Assembly (NCBI GenBank): GCA_963513935.1
Contig: OY740768.1
Coordinates: 48,196,089-48,260,088 of the forward strand
Reading direction: 5' to 3'
Source of the DNA: Aphrophora alni
Taxonomy: Eukaryota; Arthropoda; Insecta; Hemiptera; Aphrophoridae
Length of the DNA: 64,000 nucleotides
Both the position numbers and the translations under genes were made by a program. The notes beneath the pieces are model-generated. The model had not been told where the DNA came from, did no database searches, and saw only the letters and a list, made by a program, of their open reading frames with translations. Positions 28,618-42,182 of this stretch are shown piece after piece. The first letter of the stretch is position 1. Each line of letters opens with the position of its first letter.

Positions 28618-31600
28618 CTACAGAACTTTGTCAACATTTTTTTATTTTTTAGATTAATTAAATAACTAATTTAACTTCTTTTCCCATGTTTCAAAAATCA
28701 TGGCCATATTTCAAGAAATATAAGTCGGTCTGTTTTACTGTTATTTGATGTGACGTTTCTTTATGGTGGTGTATTGAGGGATTATGGAAACGGTCCTGAG
28801 TCCTCCCTTATGGTTATATATGGTAGAAGTTGGTCATAATCTGTTAAATATTCTAGAACAACGATGAATCCTGATGACAAAATACTGGCATGAAACTGTA
28901 ATTGGAAGTTAAAGTTGATATTTCGAAAGTCATAAATCAAATCACTTAATTGAGTTCATTGAATTCATGGTTAAATTATAATAATTTCTTAGTATAATGT
29001 ATTAGTGATAACGCATATTCCTTTTTTTAACTGTTATTTAAAATGTCGTTATATGAAAACTTTTACAAATTCACTTATATGCAAGTTTATTAAAACATGC
29101 TAATTTGATGTTAGCAGTTTATGCCTGCAGATCAAAAGGAGGCTTAACATAGAACCAAGAAATTTATTACTAATGTTGGGAATAAAAACAATTTCTTTGT
29201 CTTTTAAGAACAAGTATTCATAATAAGTATCAAGTATTCATTCACTTTAACCTCTTATATTGTAGTTTACTTGTTTTGGCACATTTTTTATTTATCTCTA
29301 TCAATCTCCATGTAATTGCAAGTTATTTAGCTTTTTAAATCTCGTAATTTTAAATGTATTAGTAATTACTTTCATTACTTTCGCCATTGTATGTTGTTGA
29401 CAATAAAAACAACAACTTTGTACATCTCTTCTCAGCGTCCATGTTTCAGATAGTCTGTACCTTGACAAGTTGATTCAGCTTGTTGTTTATAAATTACCTT
29501 TTTTCCTGAAACTTTTCATGATAGCGGTATAATCGGATGGATATCAATTTGAAATGTCTTGTCACTAATACGCACAAACTGTAAACTTTGCGGTACGTGG
29601 TTTATAATAAAAGATAAATGCACATAAAATATTTCTTTACTTTCTCATTTGAAAATATGTTATCTTGAACAATTTTTTTTTCGTTTGGACGTTGTTTATT
29701 TATGTCCAAAAGAAAGTATTATTATCTATTTATAAATTATCTTATTTTGTTTGGCTGTTATAAGTATTTTATATTACTTTTTTGTTTTATTACTTTATTA
29801 ATTACGTAATGTGTTCTCGCAATCGTTTATAATATCCCACACATACCTTATAATTTGGCATATATTAACTAATAATTTACAATTAAACATTTTAGTAATT
29901 CTAATCTCATTAAATTAAATATATGCAACCATTATTGTTCCAATTTTATTAACATTACATTCTTCATTGTTTATTTAATAAATTACTTCATAATAGCCAT
30001 TTATTATTGTAGTTATTATAGATCAGAAAGTGTACAAGACAAGTTTTTTTATTTCAATTTACTATTAACAAATTTATTTACGTCAAATCTGATTTTACAA
30101 AGATTCGTAATACGGTTACATATTTATTAGGCCTAGTATTTAAATAATTATATTTTTACAACACTATTGAATCATATCTCTTAAACTACATACATTTAAT
30201 TTCTTATTTTTGTGCAATCATAAGTCGCTCTTTATTATTAACTATTTAATGAATGAAAATTATCGTAATAATTATTTTTTTGAGGAAACTATTGTTTAAG
30301 AAAATCATTCTGGTATAATATGCTCCTTGCCTGATATTGGCAATTGTAAACTCCTATTAAATAAAATTGCCATAACCTGTTTGATGGTTGTGACTAATTT
30401 TCATTTCTCATAGGTGGAATTTATTATTATTTTTTTAAATTAACATTTTTACTGTCTGCATCCCTTATCCAGTATGTTCCAAACCCATTGTATCATACGT
30501 TTAATCTTACATTCACCCCCGCCACACTAAGTTGTTTTCCGGGCTATTTTCCTTGACTCTCCTCCCAATATATTGTATAATATTTATTCCACAAAAGGAA
30601 AAAAAAAGTATTCGTTTTGTTTAGTATTCATTAAAAAGTTTAAAAAAAGAAAAAATATATTAGTGTGGTTTTGATTATTGCTTTTCAATATATAATAATT
30701 ACAATTTGGAAATATTCCGGAATATGCGATGAGGAAACTGAATATGTTTTACTATTGTTAACTAAATTAGTTGTGTTTTTCGATGTACAGTCTTTGTGCG
30801 TATTGCAGTGATATACTATTGGTTATCTTAAACTAATAAGGGTGTACATTTTAATATTATTATTCGTATACGATGATGTATGCGATTCTGTGCCCCCCCC
30901 CACTAATCTTTTGTCGATCTTGATTAATGTCCATTATTGACTTGTGGTGTTTTCTGCACCAACGTTTGCCCCTTCAGACCGGGGGTTTTCCGTGGTAATG
31001 CGATTTGCCGCATAACAGATTACTGTTCCTATAACCGTAGTTTGTTTATCCTTTTCCCCCGCCCTACTAGTTGTCATGCGCCGAAGTGGTTCAACAAAAA
31101 ACAGAGTTATAGTGCAGAACCGAACGAGATCGGACTAGCGCACACCTCCGTACATAAGTATATAGATTAAGGTAAATTGCTCTGAAGTACTCCACCCAAA
31201 TAATGGCAGACTAATCAAGATTGGGCTCGATCTTTGTCCCAAGGGTCTTACAGTGCGCTAAATATTATGATAGACAGTACAAGATGTGATACTTGGCTAG
31301 TCGGTCATTTTGGCCCAGTTAGTTACGTAAGGACCACTGAAAATAAGAGTCAACCCCTCCCCCTAGCTAACTATAATATTTAGTTTATTATAGTTTAGTA
31401 TAGTAATAATAATAATTTAGTATGTAAACGCACATCAATTCTGGCTGACTGAGTCTGTGGAATTTCATAGATCCCGGTCCAGGCTGACACTCACTATTTC
31501 CAATCCCCATTCATAAAGATCTACAACCTACCCTGACGATCCCAACCAACCTTAAAATACTTCAAATATTTACGTGTCGCTAGTAAGCCTCCCAAAACCT

Positions 31601-34299
31601 CCCCTACGCGCTGCAAACTCTTTGATTTGGTTTTGTAGATAAAACTCATCTTAATTTGTCTAATATATCCGTTCTACACGCAACAATCTCAATGGGAAGA
31701 TAGCATGCTTAATCAGATCTTATAATTGATATAAATTAGACATAATATTTAATACTAGTAGAATTAGTACATATAACTTCAATTTCATTGTTGAATTATT
31801 TTTAAATTGGTGTACTAATAAAAGGACTTAGTATGCATTTCCAACAAAGAGAGACGATAATCGGCATATTTATCTGTTTCTGGTAAGACGTATACAATTT
31901 CTTTGAGTACATGTTTCTATCATTCTTAGCGATGTCTATTAAACATCCTTAGCGGACGCGTATATACTTCATAAGAATATTGAGATTTTTTTTAATGAAT
32001 ATATTCTGAAAAGAGTCAAATAAGAATATTAATTAAAAATACACGCCCGTGCAATTTAGTTATGCACTATTGTAAATTTAATTATAATTATATAATATGT
32101 TTATAAGAATTAAGTTTTTAGTAAATAAATATATGAGAGAGAAAAATAAATGCTTTGCACATATATAAAAACAATGAGAGAGTTGCCCATATTATGGCAA
32201 ATCCTATATCCTAATATATCAGTTTGTCATATCATACATTGTTCATTTTCTATATCTTCTGATGATGTCTATAATTTCAGAAAATTAAAAAGGCTATTTA
32301 TGTATAACTTTCTACTTGTCAGCTACAATAGATGAATGAAGCTTTAAGTTAGGTTAGGATAAAAATCTTCATTCTACAATATGTAAGTTATTTTCACCAT
32401 AAAAAAAAATCAAATTATTTCTGTTACACATTTTTTTAAATCAATCGTATAATTTTACAATTGCAAAAACATCAGTATTGATGGGAAAAAACTTAAGAAA
32501 ATATACACTCTTTCACGTATAATCTTCATTGTACTCAAAATCTGTTTCTATTTAACATATTTACTACTCTATATCCTAACCTTTTTATTTTAGGAAACTG
32601 AACAAAATGTAAACTGCGTAAAAATCTATCGAGTAGTTTGGTGGAAAAAGGTACAAAATTATAATACATTGCGTGTGAATCAATTAGTTAACATTTGTTT
32701 CCTCAGGAAGCTATTGAATTTTTTATACTGCTCAACTGTTTTAACTAATTTCAACCTGAAATTTTTTAAGTGATAAATTGTTAACTACTTTTCCTTAAAA
32801 CAAACTAAATGTGTATGATATTATAAAATGATTGGGACTTATATGTTTTAGATAACACTGATAAATGATAGATAAGGTTATGTATATTATTTCATATCAT
32901 ATGTCTACCAACTTCCATAAATTCTATTCCATACACAGTACATCGTATTCTCTGCATATTGACCATTACAAACAGACTCAGTTTGCCCATTTATTTTGAT
33001 TTACTGCACACATTCATTGTTGTTTCTGCTAGGATCGTTTTTCATCCTCTAAATTTATACACACACTAAACTCTGGTTGTGATATAGGTAACTATAAACA
33101 ACAGAATGCATTAACCAATTTATTTAGAATTTTCCTTTGATAAAGTAATGCTTGGAATGTGTTTCTCTAGACATTATCTGTACCTTGTTTTTACTAGCAT
33201 GTATGTCTAAACGGAAAAAAAGAAATAAATTCAATACATTTTTATAAATCATGATTTTGAAAAAAATGTCCACTCAACATTTTTGTGTAAACAACCTTAA
33301 GAATTTAAATTATTTTCATTGTTTTTTCGCCAATATCATGGCATATTTTAGGTCATTAAAATTTGTAATGTGAAAACAAACTAAATGACTGATTTTGAAA
33401 TGATAATTCAATGACAGTAATCAGTCTTATCAGTCTTCAAGTCAGTATCATATCTTTTGGATGTTATTGTAGATTATTATAAATGTGTTAACGTTAACAA
33501 TAAACTATCAAGAGATGACTATTTTAGTGTTGTGTGATGTGTAATATTTGAAGTTTTGATCATAATTGACTAGCCTTAATGTGCTTCCTATGTTCCACAA
33601 AACACTCATCTAAGTGGAGTAACAAAAAAGACACAATTTACTACTCAAAAGATATTTATTAAAATTTACGTACTTCTAAGATTAAACAATAAATTTAAAA
33701 GTAAATCGAATTCTAATTATGAATTTTAAATTATAAAATATTAATGCCGTCCATATTTGGAAGTTAAATAAATTACACCTTATTTTTTTCTTTAATTTGA
33801 TCACCTTGGAATGAGTTACATATTAGGGACAAGCTATTGCAGATCATATATTTACTTGTATAACTATGATCTCATACAGCTTTTGTATTGATCAACCAAT
33901 CATAATCACATATCTGCGGGTTTGAACTTGGTTAGTTACTAATGACCATTTAAGTACGTAAAGTTGCTTCAATGATGCTTATCTTGTAATTTTAGTTAAC
34001 TTGTATTAACTGACTCCTGTCAATTCAACAGTATATTTAATATTCATAAATATAAATACTCCAGCTTAGTTAAATGCGGTTTAGCTGCAATCCAATTAAT
34101 TCTGTATGACCAAAGCTTCATTTAAATTTTAAATCTAAAGCTAGATATACTTATAAATATAATGTGTGATATGCACTCAACGTAATGCTAAACAACAACA
34201 AGAACCTTTGCATGTTACAAGTTGTGACTTCACTGTTGTGGATAAAAACATCTAAGTTTTTTTAGGAAAGATGATTATATAATTATAGGCATATCTTAG
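27996..34299. other. AT-rich noncoding DNA
   Basis: No recognisable gene over 6.3 kb. It contains a long (TA)n tract at 28533-28615. A less AT-rich patch at about 30930-31330 has a 77-codon open frame (30937-31170) with an unusual Cys/Pro-rich composition but no known motif. Open frames elsewhere are short and AT-biased. Confidence 0.6.
28533..28615. repeat. (TA)n microsatellite, about 41 units
   Basis: An uninterrupted TA tract of 83 bp, among the longest in the window. Confidence 0.92.
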
Positions 34300-34905
34300 G
34301 AGCTTTTAGAAGTACACCTACAGCATTAAAAGAACTTTTGTTAGCCCTACTAGACCTCAGTAAAACAGCTGAGGTAAGTTTAGCGGCATACAGAATGTAT
34401 TACTCTAGAATGTTTAAAGGAAGCAGTTGTTTAAAATGACAAGGCACCAATCGTAAACTCAGTAGGACCAAAAGATACTACCATGGCCAGAACTTGTATG
34501 CCGAATAACTAAACACAGAAAAAAAGTCTAAAACAATGGCTAAACACAGAAATTGAGGAACGATGGACAATACTCCACACTGGTGACTGGTCCAACCGAA
34601 TCTAAAACATTCTAAATTCGCCACTTCACAAAGTAAACGAAATCTGAGAGAAATATTAAATTTCGTATCAGGCCATGGCGCTTTCATGAAGCTTCTTAAC
34701 ACCATGGGGTTATTCCTAAGAAACTTAAAATGCAAACTATGTAACCAGCACCTAGAAACTGCGGAAAATATACTTCGAAAATGAAAAGCATTTGGACGTA
34801 AAAAACAACTGATATTCGGTCCAGATACGACTTTTGAAGTAACAAGACACATAGGGAGGATAGCCCAGACTCTAACCAAGTGAATAGACATAAGCTAGTT
34901 AGGAA
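34300..34905 (+). pseudogene. Decayed non-LTR retrotransposon ORF2 tail
   Basis: On the plus strand a relic of the region after RNase H is readable in pieces. From about 34641 it reads EILNFVSGHGAFMKLLNTMG, then a short Leu-rich stretch, LKCKLCNQHLETAENILRK, an in-frame TGA, then KAFGRKKQLIFGPDT and more to about 34880. The 'SGHG…L…MG…C-x2-C…ETAE' order is the conserved C-terminal signature of I/R1/Jockey-group elements. A PTALKELLLALLDLSKTAEV-like stretch upstream (from about 34331) may be part of the same element. There are multiple stops and frame changes; RT and endonuclease are absent. A 137-codon open frame on the opposite strand is its shadow. An AT-rich tail with a TA microsatellite follows. 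Confidence 0.65.
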
Positions 34906-34987
34906 TTTAAGAATCTACTGGGTAAATGCCACTTCTATTCATAATAGTAAATAATGATAATAATGTTATTTGAGGCAAATAATATTG

Positions 34988-34989
<2 letters not shown>

Positions 34990-35039
<50 letters not shown>
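34990..35039. repeat. (AT)n microsatellite, 25 units
   Basis: An uninterrupted AT tract about 85 bp after the decayed retrotransposon tail. Possibly grown from its 3' simple-repeat end. Confidence 0.9.
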
Positions 35040-35044
<5 letters not shown>

Positions 35045-38000
35045 TATCTATAATGACCGAAATTTTCTAGTAAATAATTGAATTAACGACTAAAAATAAC
35101 TATAGTGAAAAACAATCCTACATATTTTTTAAATTACAATCAATTTTAATTTAATATAAATATTGAACTACAAGTTCCTGAAGATAACATAGACCATTCA
35201 AACGTTTTCAAAATCAAATAAGAATATTGGCGACAAAGAGAAAATCATAAAATTGCATTGGATCTAAATAAAATAATTTATCAGTAGAAATATCCTGCGT
35301 AAACAGCAATATTTTATTTGCAGGAGTTGTCTAGATCTGGTGTTAACTATGGATATATTTTCCATTACATATTAGTGAGGTGTATATCACAGTCCAATTA
35401 AAGGTTTTAAGCATTATACATGATGTTCAGGTGTAACTTTAAAATTCTACAACAATGCGATATTATGATATTAGATTGTAAGTTCATTTCTGTTCCGAAT
35501 CCGACACTTTTATATCTCAGTTAAATTAATTATATTATGTCATTAGTAATACTCCAATATAAAATGGACCCAACATTTATATCAATATAGATCTAACTGT
35601 ACATTTGTCAGCTCAAAAAAGATAGACATTAGGATGTCCACTGTTAAAACTTTAAAAGAGCATGTGCTAGCCGGTTGTGACTTTTAATGCTACTAATATT
35701 AACAACAATATTTTCAATGTGTTATAAATAATTTACATTATATTCACTACCTATGTTTAGAACAATATCATCATTTTAGTTTACAGATTTTATTATAATA
35801 ATGTGCCCTAATATAATGCCATTAAGACTTTATACGCAAAATTAAACTTTGCACTGACTAGATACTTTTGATCTAGGGATACATACCTTAGCAAGAAAAA
35901 TTTCGGATTATCAAATAAATAAATTGTATGTGGCAGATAATAAGTTATATCAGGTAATTTTGTTTTCGCAATTTATGGTTTTCAATTATATCCACTACAT
36001 GATATTCTGTAAAAGGTGTATCGTAATACAATGATAAAACATTACTGAAATGTTAATACCACAGTGTTTAAAGATATTTGTTAATGTAAAATTACAATGA
36101 CGTTGAGATTTTAAGACATTCCATTAATAATATAACATTTACCCCTACTTATTGCAAAAAAATATATTAAATTTATTTTATTTTATTTACAATATATTCA
36201 TCCCAAAATAAACATTCACTCTTTTGTACAACCACAAAATTTGAAGATGTAAAACACAAACACATAAAGCAATCTGTGATGTTTAATTTGTGAATTACGT
36301 AGATATTATTAGTATGTGAGAATATTAGTGAACAGATGTGATGAATGGTTTTATTAGTCACACAAAAACATACAATTAAATTATTTTTATTTAGGTATTT
36401 CAAAAGTTAAAATTAATTTCATTACTGCAATGAGACAGTGCGTTTTTAAATTAGCATAACTGCTCGGACATTAGTTTTCACGGAAAACAGCTGGAATACG
36501 ATAATATTTATTAGCTAAAGTATTTAGTTATGATTTATTAATAAAACGTAACGTCACTCTGTATGTCTGTCTAGAAGTTACATATTTATAGGCAACTTAT
36601 AATATTAACAACCTTATATCTCTAGATTAATGATTGTCCCAGTCCATTGTATGTAGGTCAGATATAGCTCAGGTTGTGACATTTAGATTCACCGTAGTAC
36701 GGAGGGTATTGGATTGGGGGGGGGACATATAGTTCTATTTGTTACCTGTACTTTGACATAACATGTCGCTCTGTTTTATAAATACATTTTCTAAGAGGAA
36801 AGCTATTGTTGGCAAATAAAGTAGGCTTACACGATTTTAAAAGCTAAACAAAACACAACTAATGGAGATGATAAAAGATATTGATTATTTTTAAAATAAG
36901 AAAGGCGATTTTTAAATAGACTCTATTTGATGCTAAGAGAACTTCTTACGCTTAAATCTTTACTTAAATTGTTGAGGTAAAGATACTGTACATTGAACTT
37001 GTGCTTTAAGCAAATTTTTATCGAAATTGGATACTACGGAATTAATAGCTTAAAATATTTTATAAACCATTGATTTCAGAATAAGCTGTCCTGAGCTTAT
37101 AAATATTTTAGTAATACGGTTGTCATTTAGACTAATTAGGATTATGCAAAAACCCTATTTATTTACATGACTCTAAATGGACGCGCTAGGTGTACATAAA
37201 GTGAAACTTTTATGTTAAGTGAAAAATTTAATTTGGTAAAAGTTATAATAGTAAAAAAATTTGGTAATCATCCCTGAAGGAGATATTAAACGTCAAGGCC
37301 TGTTCTAATGTTGTAAATTAAAACTATAAAACCTGTGGGTTTTATTGTAATTTTGTAAGGTGGGGTAATGTAATAAATTATCTACTCTATTAAAATAATC
37401 ACTATTAAATCATTGTTTGTATTATCAAAGGCAACTGTATAAATTACATATAACAACAAAAACTGAGGACCATTCCAATGTAATGAACTAAGAAGTTTTC
37501 TTGACAAACATAGCAAGGATAAGAGTAAAATTCAACTATTAATTTTGTTTTTATTTCAAAGTATTTTTATCCTAATTCACTTCAACAAAACTAATAATAT
37601 ATATGTTGTTTGAAAAAACTATGGAGTCTCCGATTTTAAATTTACTATCTTAAATTGCATTTTTGACATACTTATTATTCATCAAATTAAAGAAATTTTT
37701 ATACCGTACATCTAACTTCAAGTTTAGAGTTTAACAAAGAAAATTGGAAATTACCCCGAAAAAGATTTATCTCGTCCGAAATATCAAACATTTTATCAAT
37801 CTTCCTATTTTGTTAGTTATTATTTAGTTTTTTTACTAAATAACCACCCCTATTCTATAGAAAAAAGGTATATAAATTATACATGACGACTATCTATGGG
37901 ACATTTAATATCAAAGTACATTTAATAATCGTTAATAAATATATATTTGAGACGGGATAACATTATTAGTAAATTATTTTACGTTGTATAAATTGATTTA

Positions 38001-41000
38001 CTTTAAAGCCAAGAATTATCATTCAAATCATTTACAATTTAATATATATATATATAAATGAAATAAATATTACAATAAAAACTGAGGAATAATTTGGTAC
38101 AAAGACTGGTATAATAATAATATCATGTACTTTTGTCTATATCTACATGATGTAAGTAGCAATAACATATTTCAAATCATATATTTAGGTTTTGTTTTGA
38201 CAAGATGAAGCTTAACAGTTTTTTTTTTTGAACGTTGAAATGTTTAAAAATTGACTTATTTTTAATTTTCAATCATGTGGTTTACCTGATTACTATCGTG
38301 TTTAGTCTCAGTATTAATAATAACTCTGGCCTGCGTTTTAAAAATCAATATATTTATTTTTGGTTTAGTCATGACCCTGGTCTAATAGGCTATGTTGGCG
38401 TTATTCACCTTTTCCGTGTTTTAGGCTTATCACTAGATAATCGTATATGTTTTATACTCTATAATTTTTTATAATAGTTTATATATACACAAATTATCGC
38501 AAATGTGAGATTAAACTATAGACTATCAATAATGACAATCTGAGTCTGTGTGTATACACATAATTAGGTATTTGTTGTCAAAATTTAGAAATACTTTCAG
38601 ATCTAGTCATTATTTGCATGAGAGATTGTACGTCATTTTTCCTAAAGTAGTATTGTAAAAATTTCGAAACCCATTATATGTGGAAACATGTTTGATGTTA
38701 TGGAGAGTGAGCAATATTTTTGTTAGTTATAAAAATCACTAACATTACAAACTCGAAATCACATTCAAGTTAATTAACTGATACTACTGTTATTACTTGA
38801 TGAAATTTATATTAAAATTATTAAAGACTACAAAACATGCACTACTTATAAAATTTAATTTAACTTTTTCTTGGTTTGACTTAAATTTAATGGTTTTTTT
38901 CTTGCAGCAAAGATTTTATATAACCTTTGAAGATAACATAACAGGAAAAATATGGGCCAGGTGTATAATTTGTGTGTATTAATATTAAATTTACCACTGC
39001 CATTTATTTGTATGTTACGTATCTTTATTTAAACGGGTTGTTAATAATTAACAATGGTTGCGGCATATCAGATCTAATTCAATTTGTCTCAAATCATGTC
39101 TTTATGGTAAACCATTATTTCAAAAATTTCCAACAGAGTCTAGCGTAAGATTGAACATGAACTGTCAGTATATTACATTCAGAGTATAGCCTATAATGTC
39201 GTTTCATTATATAGATTTAGACATTATATATAATAAATAGAAATAGGACTTGTATTTGTATTAGATAATATAAACAGGTTGTAAGATATTTGATATGTAG
39301 AAAAACATAATTTGTTTTAATTTACAATTATTTTACAATTTATTAAATCTTTATATCTTGGAATGGAATACACAATTTATTTTCGAAGATTTGCTGTTAA
39401 GTATATTTGAATATTGTGTTTTATGAAAGTAGTTTTACTAATATTGAATATAGTGTTTAGGGTCACAGACCATAAAATATCATCAATCATTTTTTATTAT
39501 TGTGTACCTGTTTTAATAAACACAACTTTTAAATACCAGTATGTGGTTTATTTAAATTTTCTTACACATAAATTACATTCGACATTTTATTTTATTTTTT
39601 TGCCTAAGTGATATTTAAGTGAATGAGTAAAAATTATATACACGAGACTACTACAGAGAAAATTTTTAAGATCATTGTTTGATCTCACTTTTTTTTGTTC
39701 GTAATTGTATTAGTGCGTGTAGTAAATATTCCGTTACATGATAACGTATTAAAGTACCACAAATAATCATGAATGTACAATCATCTAACTTCTATTTTCC
39801 CAAAACGAAACTTTTTAAAATACTAATAGACCGCAAAGTGGAAAAATAGAGCTTTCTTTGAATTCTAAGCCATCGTGAAATACAAAGCGATGAATCGGAG
39901 TATTTCTTGGCTGATATAGCAAGAGAACTGACCCCCTCTTTTGAAACAAGTATCCCACATTGCATGTTTGATAGTAATTACAAGAAACTTTAGAAAGATA
40001 TTGACTAACAGACGAAAAAAATGGGAATTTTGATCTATCGCTCTTAAATATTCAGTATGTTATTTCTCAGACGTATTTTTGTCGATTGAGTCTCCCTTCT
40101 TCCCAACACTTCCCTTAGCTTTCACTCCTCTGATTCGCTCGCTGAATTCTAGATTTCTCCCCAGATGTTGTTCTTTTTTCTTAGTGGCTGTATTTTTTTA
40201 AATTCGTTAGCTTTCACCATGTGGCTGGTTTCTGATTGGCCGACCAATTTCCTTTTGTCGGTTTCTCATGTTTTTTAGAAGTACCGTTATACTTTCTAGC
40301 GTGCCCCATCAGGTCTCTCACCCTGTAAATTTCTCTTTTTTGTTTTTTTTATACATCCAGCTGCGTAACATAAAATCTTCCGTTAGGTACCGTGACAAAT
40401 TGTTTAATGTTAGCACGTGTACACTACAAGGTTAGCGAAACTGCCTCTTTTCTCTTTGGCACGCTTTCTCTCCTAATTTGTTGTGCACAGATGTCCTTTT
40501 GATTTTTTAAAATAATATTTTCTGTTACCAGATGATACTAGTTTTCCTTTATATTTCTATCATTTAATTTAGTTTTCCCTTTATATCATAAGTTACATGT
40601 AATTACTCATTATTATAGAGATCGTTGTTATCCTTTTTATTATTTATTTATTTGATAAAACGATATCGTTATATGTTATTAGCTATAAATTATACATGTG
40701 TTTATCTGATATATTTGAAAATGTAATAGGGCTGAAGATTTGTTATGTCAAGCATGCGGCAGAGATTTAGAGATAATTAAACGTGATTTCACTGTGAATT
40801 AAGAAATACTGTTATTTATAGGCCAGCTTAAATGAATGTTGAAATCATTAGACATCAACTACATTAAAAACTCTAATATGATTCGAATATTGAATGCGTT
40901 TAGATACATAAGAAAACGTGCCATAGAATTTACCTAATTCTGAATGATTTCATAAAATGCATACGGTATATTATTTTGAAAGTAAAATCTTTAACCGTAT

Positions 41001-42150
41001 TAAGTGGTTAAATTCCTATATTTTTTCACTACGTAAACCTTTTCAATTTAAAAGAAAATGATATACATGTTGAAAAATATAATTCCTAAAAGTTCTTGAT
41101 AATGAAGAAGGTGGTTTTTAAAGGAATATAAAATATTAAAATTATATGTTTTAGTAAAAGCTTCACATTTTACCAGTGTTGATCCAATTTAATTTAAAAC
41201 AACACAATTCTTAAAATTAGCTAATCATTAATTTATTAAATATTATAGAAGAAGTTCATTTGTAAGAATCATTACAGAGTTAACAAATTGGATTTTTATA
41301 CATTTTTACTAAAAATTGACCGTATGGACGGCAATAGCGAAAGCTTTAGTTTAATAATTTGTAACTGCTATAATTATATTTACGGGGCACTTATTATGAA
41401 ATTTAAGATTAATAATGTACGTTCTAGTTAAATTTTTTATTTACACATTTTCCCCAACTCATATTTAATTTTTTTTAAATTTAAAAATATATGATTTGAT
41501 TTAATTTATAATGTGTTTTTATTATAAAGTAAATACGTATGGGACCATGCTATTTTTATTATATCAAGTAATTTTTATTATAAAAAATCGTATAGAGTTT
41601 GCATTGACTTCAAAGTTTATACACTTAAAATTGGTTTTAAGTCAAACTTTAAATTGTATGTTCTTTTAGATTTTTACTATACAACCTACAGATATTATTT
41701 ATTTACTGCTCACTTTCCCACCTTTTGTAAAATAATATATTTTACCTAAAACGGTACATGACATTTTAGTATTTGAAATCTGTTTAAATGGACAACAATT
41801 TTTTCCCCTTCATCATCTTTATTATGGGGAATGTAATTTATAATTAATTTACGTGTTTGTAATCTCTCTCAATTGGGATTAAATTTTTAACTATATATTT
41901 GATATCATAATTTAAAAAATTCAATATTATTGGTTAATAATAACAAAAGAACACTTCAAATTTAGAGGAATTTTAAATTTCGGTTACACATTTACTATTC
42001 ATGTTCTAGAATTTTTTTTTTTTCAATTGCAACACTCCTATTTTTTTTCACAGAATCTAATAATAACAATGACAGCTCCAGCACACAGGTTTTGCTGCAT
42101 GCGTTGAAGATATACATTTCTTCAAGGAATCACATTTGATAAATATAAGA

Positions 42151-42182
42151 ATATACATACATACATACACATACATATACAT
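42151..42182. repeat. (ATAC)n microsatellite
   Basis: Imperfect ATAC/CATA repeat. Confidence 0.75.

Noticed and set aside
28871..28900. Hammerhead-like CTGATGA…GAAAC
   Set aside because: The two core blocks are present, but the bases between them do not form a stem II and no stem III or cleavage site fits.
34478..34891. A 137-codon minus-strand open frame
   Set aside because: Antisense shadow of the plus-strand retrotransposon tail, whose conserved order is readable on the other strand.
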